Positions 9,750 through 17,269 of a stretch of DNA of 64,000 nucleotides are shown in pieces. Origin of the DNA: Bradyrhizobium sp. CB2312 (GTDB lineage: Bacteria > Pseudomonadota > Alphaproteobacteria > Rhizobiales > Xanthobacteraceae). The stretch spans positions 7,709,501 through 7,773,500 of the forward strand of contig NZ_CP121668.1 in NCBI RefSeq assembly GCF_029714425.1, read 5' to 3'. Every line of letters starts with the position of its first letter. Position 1 is the first letter of the stretch. A model generated the notes under the pieces. It was not told the DNA's origin. It saw only the letters and a program-made list of their open reading frames with translations, and did not search any database. The translations under genes and the position numbers were made by a program.

Positions 9750-9775
9750 ACTGATAAAAGTCAATAATCGTCAGT
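9750..9775. promoter_or_regulatory. Possible operator upstream of the efflux operon
   Basis: ACTGA (9750-9754) and TCAGT (9771-9775) form a short inverted repeat with a 16-base spacer. It lies in the only AT-rich stretch upstream of the fusion-protein gene, 46-71 bases before its start. It could be the TetR binding site, but the arms are short and no second copy confirms it. Confidence 0.35.
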
Positions 9776-9840
9776 CATCAGGAAAGCGTGATCGTTAAGA
9801 GGTGGTAAGGATTGGGATAAGCCCCGCCGCGGAGGTGCTA

Positions 9841-9930
9841 TCGTAGGGTGGGCAAAGCGAAGCGTGCCCACCGCGCCGGCCACAAGAGATGGTGGGCACG
9901 GCGCAGAGCGCGCCTTTGCCTACCCTACGA
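9841..9930. repeat. Palindromic repeat, TAGGGTGGGCAAAGCGAAGC family (family A)
   Basis: TCGTAGGGTGGGCAAAGCG at the left is mirrored by CGCCTTTGCCTACCCTACGA at the right. Inner half-sites GTGCCCACC/GGTGGGCAC also pair. Other copies lie at 11859-11947 and 18456-18548. This one sits between the efflux operon and the MFS gene. Confidence 0.9.
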
Positions 9931-9940
9931 AGTTATGTCC

Positions 9941-11272
9941 TCACCGCCCCTGCCCGGCGAACTCGTGCTTGCTCTCGTGGCCCCCGACGAAGACCAGAAT
10001 GCCGGCAATCAGCGGGAGCACGGCGAGCACCAAGAGGCCGGTCGAGGTCTGCCCCGTCGCTTCCTTGACCCAGCCGATCAGATAGGGGCCACCAAAGCCT
10101 GCGAGGTTACCGATCGAGTTGATCAGGGCGATGGCGCCGGCCGCGGCCGTGCCGGAAAGCCAGGCGGTCGGCAGGGTCCAGAACACGCCGAAGACGCAGA
10201 ACACGCCGATCGCGGCGAAGGTCAGCGCCACCATGGTCAGCGTGGGGTCGGTGAGATAGGAGGAGACCCCGAGCGCGATGGCGATCAGGATCATGGGCGC
10301 GCCGACATGCATCACGCGCTCGCGCGTGGCGTCCGAGTGCCGCGCCCACAGGATCATCGCGATCGTGCCGAACAGATAGGGGATCGCGGTCACGAAGCCG
10401 GTCTGCGCGTTGGTGAGACCGAACGCCTTGACGATCTGCGGCAGCCAGAACTGCATGCCGTAGAGCGCGCCGACGAAGCCGAAATAGATCAGGCTCAGCG
10501 TGATCACCTTGGGCGAGGACAGCGCCTCGCCGAGCGTCAGATGTTTTACGGCCTGCTTGGCCGCGATCTCGGCGTCGAGCTTCGCCTTGAGCCAGGCCTT
10601 CTGCTCGGCCGAGAGCCAGTCCGCCTTCTCCGGCCTGTCGGTGAGATAGAACCAGGTGACGATGCCCAGCAGCACGGAAGGAATGCCTTCGAGAATGAAC
10701 AGCCACTGCCAGCCCTTCAGGCCCATCATGCCGTCGAGGCCGAGCAGCAGGCCTGAGATCGGTGCGCCGATCACGGTCGAGATCGGGACGGCGATGGCGA
10801 AGGCGGCGAGGAAGCGCGCGCGGTATTCGGCGGGATACCAGTAGGTCAGATAGAGGATGATGCCGGGGAAGAAGCCGGCTTCGGCAACGCCGAGCAGGAA
10901 ACGCAGGACGTAGAAGCTGGTGACGCCGCTGACCGTCGCCATCAGCGCCGAGATGATGCCCCAGGTCACCATGATGCGGGCGATCCAGCGGCTGGCGCCG
11001 AACTTCTCCAGCGCCAGATTGCTCGGCACCTCGAAGATGAAATAACCGATGAAGAAGATGCCGGCACCCCAGGAGAAGATCAGCGGCGTGAACTTCAGCT
11101 CGGCGTTCATGGTCAGCGCGGCGAAGCCGAGATTGACGCGGTCGAGATAGGAGAAGAAGTAGGCCAGCACCAGGAACGGAATCAGGCGCCAGGAGATGGC
11201 GCGGATCGTCGAGGTCTCGACTTCGCTCTTGGCAGTGCCGGTGGAACCGGCATAGGTCGTGGTCTGGCTCAT
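9941..11272 (-). CDS. MFS transporter, anion:cation symporter type
   Basis: This 443-residue, 12-helix inner-membrane carrier resembles the anion:cation symporter branch of the major facilitator superfamily (tartrate, phthalate and 4-hydroxyphenylacetate carriers). The typical N-terminal pattern is visible: RLIPFLVLAYFFSYLDRVNL, then WGAGIFFIGYFIFEVPSN, then RFLLGVAEAGFFPGIILYL. A charged central loop (DRPEKADWLSAEQKAWLKAK) separates the two six-helix halves. A GGGGGAAG ribosome binding site precedes the ATG. The substrate is probably an organic acid anion, but no adjacent catabolic gene identifies it. Confidence 0.92.
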   Translation of the reverse strand: MSQTTTYAGSTGTAKSEVETSTIRAISWRLIPFLVLAYFFSYLDRVNLGFAALTMNAELKFTPLIFSWGAGIFFIGYFIFEVPSNLALEKFGASRWIARIMVTWGIISALMATVSGVTSFYVLRFLLGVAEAGFFPGIILYLTYWYPAEYRARFLAAFAIAVPISTVIGAPISGLLLGLDGMMGLKGWQWLFILEGIPSVLLGIVTWFYLTDRPEKADWLSAEQKAWLKAKLDAEIAAKQAVKHLTLGEALSSPKVITLSLIYFGFVGALYGMQFWLPQIVKAFGLTNAQTGFVTAIPYLFGTIAMILWARHSDATRERVMHVGAPMILIAIALGVSSYLTDPTLTMVALTFAAIGVFCVFGVFWTLPTAWLSGTAAAGAIALINSIGNLAGFGGPYLIGWVKEATGQTSTGLLVLAVLPLIAGILVFVGGHESKHEFAGQGR

Positions 11273-11303
11273 GGCTTCCCCCCGGGGTTGTTGCTTTTAT
11301 GGG

Positions 11304-11402
11304 CTAAAGCCGTTTCGAATCGAAACGGCTTTAGATTCACGTTTTGACGCGTTTTCTTGACGCGAACCGGTATCCACTTCGCTCGAAAACGCTCTGTTCG
11401 CG
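11304..11402. repeat. Perfect 31-bp palindrome plus dispersed intergenic repeat
   Basis: CTAAAGCCGTTTCGA (11304-11318) and its exact complement (11320-11334) flank one base. The following bases to about 11402 include CGCGAACCGGTATCCACTTC and GCTCGAAAACGCTC, a block I recognise as common between genes in Bradyrhizobium and relatives. It occupies the gap between the divergent MFS and DUF2809 genes. Confidence 0.75.
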
Positions 11403-11429
11403 GTTTTGAGCATCGCCGCGAAAGAGTCA

Positions 11430-11921
11430 ATGGAGCAAGCAATGCACGGGGCGCAGCCAAATCATTCTGCTGCGCTGCGACGGACATCGCTGACCCGGGC
11501 CGCCCTCGCGCTGGTTGTGATCGCCTGCGGCCTGTCCCTGCGCTGGTACGGCTTTCCGCTCGGCCTGCCCGCCTTCGTCGTGAAGTACGGCGGGTCGCTG
11601 CTCTGGGCGACGATGGTGTTTCTGCTCGTCGGGGTTTTGCTGCCGCGGCTGTCGCGGGCGCAGATCGCGGCGATTGCGGTGGTGATCGCGGTCGTCATCG
11701 AGTTCTCCCGGCTGGTGCATACGCCTTGGCTCGACGGATTCCGGATCACCACCGCCGGAGCGCTGCTGCTCGGCCGCATCTTCTCGCTGTGGAATCTGGT
11801 GGCTTATGCAATTGGGATTGCGGTCGGCGTCTGGATCGATCGGCTCGCCACGACGCGCGGTCTCGTAGGGTGGGCAAAGCGAAGCGTGCCTACCACAAGC
11901 AGATGGTGGGCACGGCGCTAA
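11430..11921 (+). CDS. DUF2809 family small membrane protein with a repeat-derived C-terminus
   Basis: This 163-residue protein has about four membrane helices (LTRAALALVVIACGLSLRWY, the LLWATMVFLLVGVLLP segment, IAAIAVVIAVVIEFSR, and IFSLWNLVAYAIGIAVGVWI) and matches the DUF2809 pattern, including the conserved R-W-Y and EFSR.. stretches. Its function is unknown. The last 18 or so residues (GWAKRSVPTTSRWW and on) are encoded by the family A repeat at 11859-11947, which seems to have replaced the original end. I chose the ATG at 11430 over an upstream TTG; neither has a strong ribosome binding site. Confidence 0.75.
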   Translation: MEQAMHGAQPNHSAALRRTSLTRAALALVVIACGLSLRWYGFPLGLPAFVVKYGGSLLWATMVFLLVGVLLPRLSRAQIAAIAVVIAVVIEFSRLVHTPWLDGFRITTAGALLLGRIFSLWNLVAYAIGIAVGVWIDRLATTRGLVGWAKRSVPTTSRWWARR

Positions 11922-11947
11922 CGCGCCTTTGCCCACCCTACGAGACC
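11859..11947. repeat. Palindromic repeat, family A, overlapping the 3' end of the DUF2809 gene
   Basis: Arms GGTCTCGTAGGGTGGGCAAA (from 11859) and its complement (to 11947) are longer here than in the other copies because the flanking GGTCTC is mirrored too. The inner pair is GTGCCTACC/GGTGGGCAC. It encodes the C-terminus of the DUF2809 protein and ends 12 bp before the stop of the convergent glycosylase gene. Confidence 0.9.
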
Positions 11948-11958
11948 GACGCCTGGTC

Positions 11959-13125
11959 TCACTCCTCCAGCTGAAACCGCTCGAAGCGATCGAGCTCGTC
12001 CTCGATCTTCCGCTTGAGCTCCTTGCGCCCCACCGTCTTCTTGCCCTGCCCGACCCAGGTCCATTTCTGCATCAGGAGCTTCTTGGCCTGCCGGTCGGCC
12101 TTCAGATCGAGCGCGGCGACGATCTCGTCGCCGACCAGCACGGGCAGGGCGAAATAGCCGAGCTTGCGCTTGGCCTTCGGCACATAGGCTTCGAACAGAT
12201 GGTTGTAGCCGAAGATCAGATTGGTGCGCTTGCGCTGGATGATCAGGGGATCGAACGGCGAGAGGATGTGGACGAGATCGGGCGATAGCCCCTCGCCACC
12301 GTCCTCCAGCACCGAGGGCTGCACCCAATGCTCCTGCTTGCCGGCGCCGTCGATCGCAACGGGGACGAGATCGCCGCGGCGGACGCGCGCGGCGATCAGG
12401 CTGGCGACCGCCTTCTTGCGCGGCGCGTCGAGATGGCAGATCGAATCGAGGCTGACGACGCCCTGCGAGCGCAGCGCGCGGTCGAGTAGATACGCCGTGA
12501 TCTCCTTCGCGGAGGCCGGCTTCGGCAGCTTGTCCCAGCCGAAATGCCGCGTCATCATATCATAGGTCTTGAGCATGCCCAGGCGTGCGCTGATGGTCGC
12601 GACACCGGTGTAGAAAGCAAGCTGGAGCGCCCGCTTCGAAGGTTTTCGGCTCTGCCACAAATGCTCCTTCTCGGTGAGCACGTCGTCCTCGATGTCGCGG
12701 ATCGTGAGCGGGCCGGCGCGCAGCAGCCGCATCACCTTGCGCGTGTCGGCCGGCTTCACCGAGGCGTACCATTTGTGGCCCTCGCGCTTGTGCTCGCGCA
12801 TCGCCGGCAGGAAAAAGCGGAAGTCGGCGGACGGCACGTAGGAGAGCGCGTGGGTCCAGTATTCGAACACGCTCCTGTCGACGCTCTGGGCCTGGCGCAG
12901 ATCGGCGCGGCGATAGGACGGAATGCGGCTGAACAGGATGTGGTGGTGGCTGCGCTCGATGACGTTGATGGTGTCGATCTGGACATAGCCGAGATGAGTG
13001 ACCGCATCCGCCACCGCCTGTGCGCCGTCGCCGAACGGCGCGCGCTCGTCCAGCCGCTGGGCATGCAGCCAGATCTGCCGGGCCTGTGTCGTGGTGAGCG
13101 GGAGGGGTTTCGGCGCGCGTGACAT
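11959..13125 (-). CDS. YcaQ/AlkZ-type winged-helix DNA glycosylase
   Basis: This predicted 388-residue protein belongs to the HTH_42 winged-helix superfamily of E. coli YcaQ and Streptomyces AlkZ, glycosylases that remove alkylated bases and unhook interstrand crosslinks. The catalytic Q-x-D motif is present as YVQIDTINV (Q49, D51), followed by the family stretch ERSHHHILFSR. FEYWTHALSYVP and the C-terminal LSPFDPLI..RKR..IFGY region are also typical. The frame is open 24 codons further upstream; I chose the internal ATG at 13125, where similarity-like sequence begins, though its ribosome binding site is poor. It stands alone. Confidence 0.88.
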   Translation of the reverse strand: MSRAPKPLPLTTTQARQIWLHAQRLDERAPFGDGAQAVADAVTHLGYVQIDTINVIERSHHHILFSRIPSYRRADLRQAQSVDRSVFEYWTHALSYVPSADFRFFLPAMREHKREGHKWYASVKPADTRKVMRLLRAGPLTIRDIEDDVLTEKEHLWQSRKPSKRALQLAFYTGVATISARLGMLKTYDMMTRHFGWDKLPKPASAKEITAYLLDRALRSQGVVSLDSICHLDAPRKKAVASLIAARVRRGDLVPVAIDGAGKQEHWVQPSVLEDGGEGLSPDLVHILSPFDPLIIQRKRTNLIFGYNHLFEAYVPKAKRKLGYFALPVLVGDEIVAALDLKADRQAKKLLMQKWTWVGQGKKTVGRKELKRKIEDELDRFERFQLEE

Positions 13126-13180
13126 TGCAGGGAGCAATGTAGCGGGATTCGCGCCAAGAGAAAGAAGGCAGCGGACAAGG

Positions 13181-13213
13181 AAAAGCCGCGCTGCCATCTG
13201 CTGACAGCGCGGC
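13181..13213 (-). terminator. Intrinsic terminator for the small secreted protein gene
   Basis: GCCGCGCTG (13185-13193) and CAGCGCGGC (13205-13213) form a stem. Read on the minus strand it is followed by TTTT. It lies 16 bases past the stop codon at 13229. Confidence 0.75.
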
Positions 13214-13228
13214 CAACCGAGGCGCGCC

Positions 13229-13483
13229 TTACTTCATCGACATCGCCTTCTGCGACTTCATGTAGTGCATGCAGGCGCTCTTCATCTTGCCATTGCTCAT
13301 GTCCGTGTTGGCCATGGCCATTTCCTTGTTCGCCGCCATCTTCGCCGGCGTGTCGGGGGTGCTGCCCATCATGGCGGCGGTCTTCATCATGTTGTCCGTG
13401 GTGCACGCCATCATCGCGGCGGAGGCGGGGGACAGCGAAAGAGCAAACGCGACAAAGGCTGTGGCCGTGAGCAAGGTCTTCAT
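13229..13483 (-). CDS. Small secreted methionine-rich protein
   Basis: This 84-residue protein has a clear signal peptide (MKTLLTATAFVAFALSLSPA, cleavage likely after ASA). The mature part of about 60 residues is rich in Met, Lys and Ala and has two cysteines. The ATG has a GAGGAG ribosome binding site eight bases upstream, and a good terminator follows, so it is a real single-gene unit. I do not recognise the family. A Met-rich periplasmic protein could bind copper, but no known motif supports that. Confidence 0.75.
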   Translation of the reverse strand: MKTLLTATAFVAFALSLSPASAAMMACTTDNMMKTAAMMGSTPDTPAKMAANKEMAMANTDMSNGKMKSACMHYMKSQKAMSMK

Positions 13484-13604
13484 CAAAAAGTCTCCTCGAG
13501 CAAAACGAAACCGGCGTCATGCCGGCCTTCGCAATTACGTATTCTCTCGCGCAGACGTTTCGTGGAGAAGACAATTTTCTTGCTGCGGTGCGATGGCAGA
13601 GGGC

Positions 13605-13931
13605 TCAACGGCCCTCCTTCCGCGTCCCGGACCGACCGCCGATGCTGCCTGTGGCGGCATCGGGCTCACAAGACGCCTTGCCGCGCCCTTCCGCCTGGCA
13701 ACGATAGACGCTGCCGGTGAGACGGTCGACCAGCCACATGTTCTCGTCGGTCGGTGCCTCGAGGCCGACATAGCGGGAGGTCAGCCCCGTGATCAGCGTC
13801 GACAGCAGGATCGCCACCGCGATCATCGCCGCGCCGATATAGATGGGCATGGAATTCAGGGAGACGGTCCGATCCGGCGGGCCACTGCGATAGAATTGGG
13901 AGTCACGCTGATAGTCAGTTGGCCTCGGCAC
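13605..13931 (-). CDS. Hypothetical single-pass membrane protein
   Basis: This predicted 108-residue protein has one membrane helix (MPIYIGAAMIAVAILLSTLI, about residues 28-50) followed by a short soluble tail with two cysteines (YRCQAEGRGKASCEP). The start is uncertain: GTG at 13931 has a weak ribosome binding site, and the ATG just before the helix is an alternative. I do not recognise the family. The codon pattern and the clean helix make it more likely than not a gene. Confidence 0.5.
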   Translation of the reverse strand: MPRPTDYQRDSQFYRSGPPDRTVSLNSMPIYIGAAMIAVAILLSTLITGLTSRYVGLEAPTDENMWLVDRLTGSVYRCQAEGRGKASCEPDAATGSIGGRSGTRKEGR

Positions 13932-14390
13932 AGGATGAAACTCGGCTCCCTTCGTATGTGAGTGGCTCTCGAAGGGGTGCTAGGCGCGCATCTGGCCGAT
14001 TTCTTGTCCGCGGGCGGGCCATGCCGCGACGGCTTTGCGACCATCGATGTCCGCAGGCTTCCGCAAAGCCCGTGGCCACCAGGAACCGGCAGCCGGCCGC
14101 AGCCGGCAGGCCTGCCTTCCGCAATGTGAGTTCAATCATACCTGGGCCGCAGCCACTTGAACCGGCGCCCTGGTGAGCGCGACCACCGCCGTTCGCGAGC
14201 TCACGCCTGTGCTCCGGAGCGGACGTCAAGCAGGGCGGTTGGCGGTTGCGCCCCAAACCGCCGGGAAATGGGCCAGGGTAACCCCAAAAGCCCCTCTGGC
14301 CACCGTGACCAGGATCACATCGGGGTCTTTGAACCTGTCCTAGGCTCTCAGCATCAAATCGCTATCAGGCGTCACACCGAGGATACGACA
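13932..14390. other. Intergenic region upstream of the OmpA-like gene
   Basis: I see no convincing gene in these 459 bases. Frames open here give low-complexity, Arg-rich translations. A local palindrome, GGCAGCCGGCCGCAGCCGGC, lies near 14090. A TTGAAC at 14329 could be a -35 box for the downstream gene, but no good -10 follows at the right distance. Confidence 0.6.
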
Positions 14391-15032
14391 ATGACCCGTT
14401 TCGATAAGTTTTTTGCACTGAAGGCGATTACCCTGACGGCCGCGCTGTCGATGACGGCCGGCCTGGCTTTCGCCGGCGACAACACCTTCTCCGCCGACCA
14501 GATCGTGAATGCGTTGAAGCCGAAGCCGGCGACCCGCGGCCTGTCCGTCGGGCCGCAAGCCGATCCGACCGCGCAGGCCAAGGAAGCGACATTCCTGAAC
14601 ACGGTGCGCAACCGCTCGACCCGGTCGCTCTCGATGGGCGAGCGCGAGCAGATCGCCGAGTTAGCTGCGACCAAGCCGAAGATCGATCTGGAGATCCAGT
14701 TCGACTACAACTCGGCCGACATCGCCAAGACCTCCGTGTCGTCGGTGCAGGCGCTCGGCAAGGCCCTCTCCGACCCGGCGCTAAAGGGATCGACCTTCGT
14801 GGTCGCCGGCCATACCGACGCGATCGGCGGCGAAGAGTACAATCTGGGTCTCTCCGAACGTCGCGCCGACACCATCAAGAAGTACCTGGTGCAGAACTAC
14901 GGCCTCAACGGCACCGATCTCGTCACCGTCGGCTACGGCAAGACCAAGCTGAAGGACACCGCCAACGGCGCCGACCCGATCAACCGCCGCGTCCAGGTCG
15001 TGAACATGGACACCAAGACCGCGTCGAAATAG
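14391..15032 (+). CDS. OmpA-family peptidoglycan-associating protein
   Basis: This 213-residue exported protein has an N-terminal signal peptide (FFALKAITLTAALSMTAGLA, cleavage after AFA). A region of about 75 residues follows, then a C-terminal OmpA-like domain (about residues 95-210) of the type that binds peptidoglycan. Diagnostic motifs are FDYNSADI, VVAGHTDAIGGEEYNLGLSE and RRADTIKKYLV, with NRRVQVV at the end. There is no lipobox, so it is not a Pal lipoprotein. The frame runs further upstream, but the ATG at 14391 has GAGGA at the right spacing and directly begins the signal peptide. An intrinsic terminator follows. Confidence 0.9.
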   Translation: MTRFDKFFALKAITLTAALSMTAGLAFAGDNTFSADQIVNALKPKPATRGLSVGPQADPTAQAKEATFLNTVRNRSTRSLSMGEREQIAELAATKPKIDLEIQFDYNSADIAKTSVSSVQALGKALSDPALKGSTFVVAGHTDAIGGEEYNLGLSERRADTIKKYLVQNYGLNGTDLVTVGYGKTKLKDTANGADPINRRVQVVNMDTKTASK

Positions 15033-15048
15033 CCGCGGCGACCGATGA

Positions 15049-15081
15049 GCCGCCTGCCGCATCCACGGCAGGCGGCTTTCT
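15049..15081 (+). terminator. Intrinsic terminator of the OmpA-like gene
   Basis: GCCGCCTGCCG (15049-15059) and CGGCAGGCGGC (15066-15076) form a perfect 11-bp stem with a six-base loop, followed by TTTCT. It lies 17 bases past the stop codon and just before the end of the convergent mannosyltransferase gene. Confidence 0.88.
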
Positions 15082-15085
15082 GCTG

Positions 15086-16444
15086 TCAGATCCAGCTCTG
15101 GAACAGCATCAGGCGGTTGAAATTCTGCATCGTCGTGCCGATGAATGCGGCCGAGATCGGCAGCATCACGGCAAAGCCGATGGCGGCGATGCCGACATAG
15201 GCCCATAGCAGCCAGCGCGGCAGCCCCTCTCTTCGCAGCACATGGACCAGCGCGAGCGACGCAATGGTTGCGGCCGGCATATAGTAGTAGATGAAGCCGA
15301 GCGTGCGGGGCAGCAGCGCCCAGGCGAGCCAGCAGCCAAAATAGAACGCCGCGATCAGGAACGCATCCCAGCGGCGCGCGACGATGAAGTCGCGCAGCAC
15401 CATTGCGAGTGCGAGCAGCGCCGGCCACAGCACCAGGGGATTGCCGAGGAAGACGATCGCGGAAACGCTATTCTCCGAAGTCTTGTCGAACAGGAACCAC
15501 ACCGGACGCGCCAGCAGCGGCCAGGACGGCCACGCGCTCATATAGGTGTGACCGGCGATGGCGGTCGTGGTGTTGTCGGCAAAAATTCGGCGCTGCGCCT
15601 CGAGCAAATCCGATGGCGAGAAGCCGTAAAGCGGAACGAACGCTGCCAGATACGTGATCGCCGGCAAGGCCGCGAAGCAGAGCGCGACGTGAGGCACGCG
15701 AAAGTCGGGCCAGAGGTCGGGCCGGTACCAGTCCCCCGGCTTGGCGTCGGCGAACAGCGCGCGCCAGCCCTGCATCAGGCGGATCACCGCGACGATCACG
15801 ATGCAGACCCCGAGCGGAAACAGGCCGCTCCATTTGCAGGCTGCAGCAAAGCCGAACAGAGCGCCCGCGAGCGCGAACAGCGCATGCGGGCGCTCTCGTC
15901 GAAACCCATGCATGAAGGCGGCGATCGCGAGCAGACCGAACCCTAACGCGAAGATGTCGAGCATCGCGATGCGGGCCTGCACGTACAGCATCTGGTTGAA
16001 CGTCGCGATCAGGGCGGCGGCGATCGCAGGCGCTTGCGCCGAGAACAGCGCAAGCCCGCACAGATAGATCGCGACGATCGCGAGCGCGCCGAACAATGTC
16101 GCGAGATAGCGCCAGCCGAACGCGTTGTCGCCGAACGCCGCGATCGAGGCCGCGATCAGCTCCTTGGCCAGCGGCGGGTGCATCGGATTGAGCAGCGGCT
16201 GTGACATCGCGGGCGCCAGCATCTGCCGCGCGGCCGGCACGTAATGCACCTCGTCGAAGACGAATTTTTCCGGCGTCGCCAGGCCAATCAGCAGCGCCAG
16301 ATGCGCGACCAGGAAAATCGCGACAGCAATCACTGCACTCTGCGACAGCTTCGGAACCGCTGACACTTCGATCGGCTGTTGTGAGGATGTCTTGCGTGGC
16401 AAATCTGCTTCACCGGGGAGAAAAATCTGGATGACCGTTTTCAT
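15086..16444 (-). CDS. PMT/GT39-family glycosyltransferase (protein O-mannosyltransferase type)
   Basis: This predicted 452-residue, multi-helix membrane protein is of the phospholipid-carrier-dependent glycosyltransferase family. Members move a sugar from polyprenyl phosphate onto proteins or other acceptors on the outer face of the inner membrane. The catalytic acidic pair lies in the first loop (KFVFDEVHYVPAARQML), followed by NPMHPPLAKELIA, both classic for GT39. About ten more hydrophobic segments follow. The frame stays open far upstream, but that part is antisense to the fecR gene; I take the ATG at 16444, with GGAA upstream. It is divergent from the FecR/beta-barrel pair. Confidence 0.88.
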   Translation of the reverse strand: MKTVIQIFLPGEADLPRKTSSQQPIEVSAVPKLSQSAVIAVAIFLVAHLALLIGLATPEKFVFDEVHYVPAARQMLAPAMSQPLLNPMHPPLAKELIAASIAAFGDNAFGWRYLATLFGALAIVAIYLCGLALFSAQAPAIAAALIATFNQMLYVQARIAMLDIFALGFGLLAIAAFMHGFRRERPHALFALAGALFGFAAACKWSGLFPLGVCIVIVAVIRLMQGWRALFADAKPGDWYRPDLWPDFRVPHVALCFAALPAITYLAAFVPLYGFSPSDLLEAQRRIFADNTTTAIAGHTYMSAWPSWPLLARPVWFLFDKTSENSVSAIVFLGNPLVLWPALLALAMVLRDFIVARRWDAFLIAAFYFGCWLAWALLPRTLGFIYYYMPAATIASLALVHVLRREGLPRWLLWAYVGIAAIGFAVMLPISAAFIGTTMQNFNRLMLFQSWI

Positions 16445-16567
16445 TGAACGCATTCCGTCGCAACTGTCACTAAGCATAGCGCAGGTCCCGTGCCGCTTGT
16501 GATAATTTCGCCACATCAGAAGCGCGCGCGACCCGGTACGATCAGGGACACATCGATCGGTTGCGAA

Positions 16568-17269
16568 ATGAATTTGCGTTTCTCGTTTTTTCCCACACTG
16601 CTGACGGCCGTTCTGTGCGCGGCGTCTGGCGCACAGGCGCAGACGCGCGTCGGCGAAGCCGTCGTGATCCAGAACGAGGTGGTGCGCGTCGCCGCGACCA
16701 CGACGCCGATCAATGTCGGCGACAGCATGCTGCGCGACGAGACCGTGCGTACCGGCGCCGACAGCGCCGCGCGCTTCGTCATGGCCGACAGCACCAATCT
16801 GTCGCTCGGCCCTAGCGCCACGCTCAAGCTCGACCGCACCGTCTTCAACGACGAGCACAGCTATCGCGATGTCGCGATCCGCATGACCACAGGCGCGTTC
16901 CGCTTCGTCACCGGCCATTCCGAGAAAACCGCCTACAAGATCACGACGCCGCTCGCGACCATCGGCGTGCGCGGCACCACGCTCGACATCCTGTCGCAAC
17001 GTGGCCGCTCCGTCGTCGTGCTTCAGCATGGTGCCGCCAGCGTCTGCACGCTGAGCTTCCAATGCGTGCAGCTCACCCAGCCGGGCGACACCGCGATCAT
17101 CACCTCGACCGGCGGCAAGGTCAGCATCGCCAAGACCAATACGCCGCCATGGACCTTCGCCGCGACCTGCGCCGCCAATGGCGGGCTGTGCGCGGTCAAC
17201 CAGTATGCCGACGCCTCGCCGACCATCACGCCCGCCGTCCATGACGACGGCATGCTGTGCGGGCGCTGA
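16568..17269 (+). CDS. Secreted FecR-domain protein
   Basis: This 233-residue exported protein has a signal peptide (FFPTLLTAVLCAASGAQAQ) and a FecR domain: RVGEAVVIQN, DSMLRDETVRTGADSAARF, the LSLGPSATLKLDRTVF stretch and the signature TPLATIGVRGTTLDI. The C-terminal 80 residues have four cysteines. Free-standing periplasmic FecR proteins differ from the membrane anti-sigma FecR; there is no sigma factor gene here. The TGA overlaps the ATG of the beta-barrel gene (TGATG), so the two are translationally coupled and probably act together at the envelope. Confidence 0.88.
   Translation: MNLRFSFFPTLLTAVLCAASGAQAQTRVGEAVVIQNEVVRVAATTTPINVGDSMLRDETVRTGADSAARFVMADSTNLSLGPSATLKLDRTVFNDEHSYRDVAIRMTTGAFRFVTGHSEKTAYKITTPLATIGVRGTTLDILSQRGRSVVVLQHGAASVCTLSFQCVQLTQPGDTAIITSTGGKVSIAKTNTPPWTFAATCAANGGLCAVNQYADASPTITPAVHDDGMLCGR

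Noticed and set aside
16445..17242. Long N-terminal extension of the mannosyltransferase
   Set aside because: It is antisense to fecR and not hydrophobic; the family's first membrane helix starts just after the ATG at 16444.
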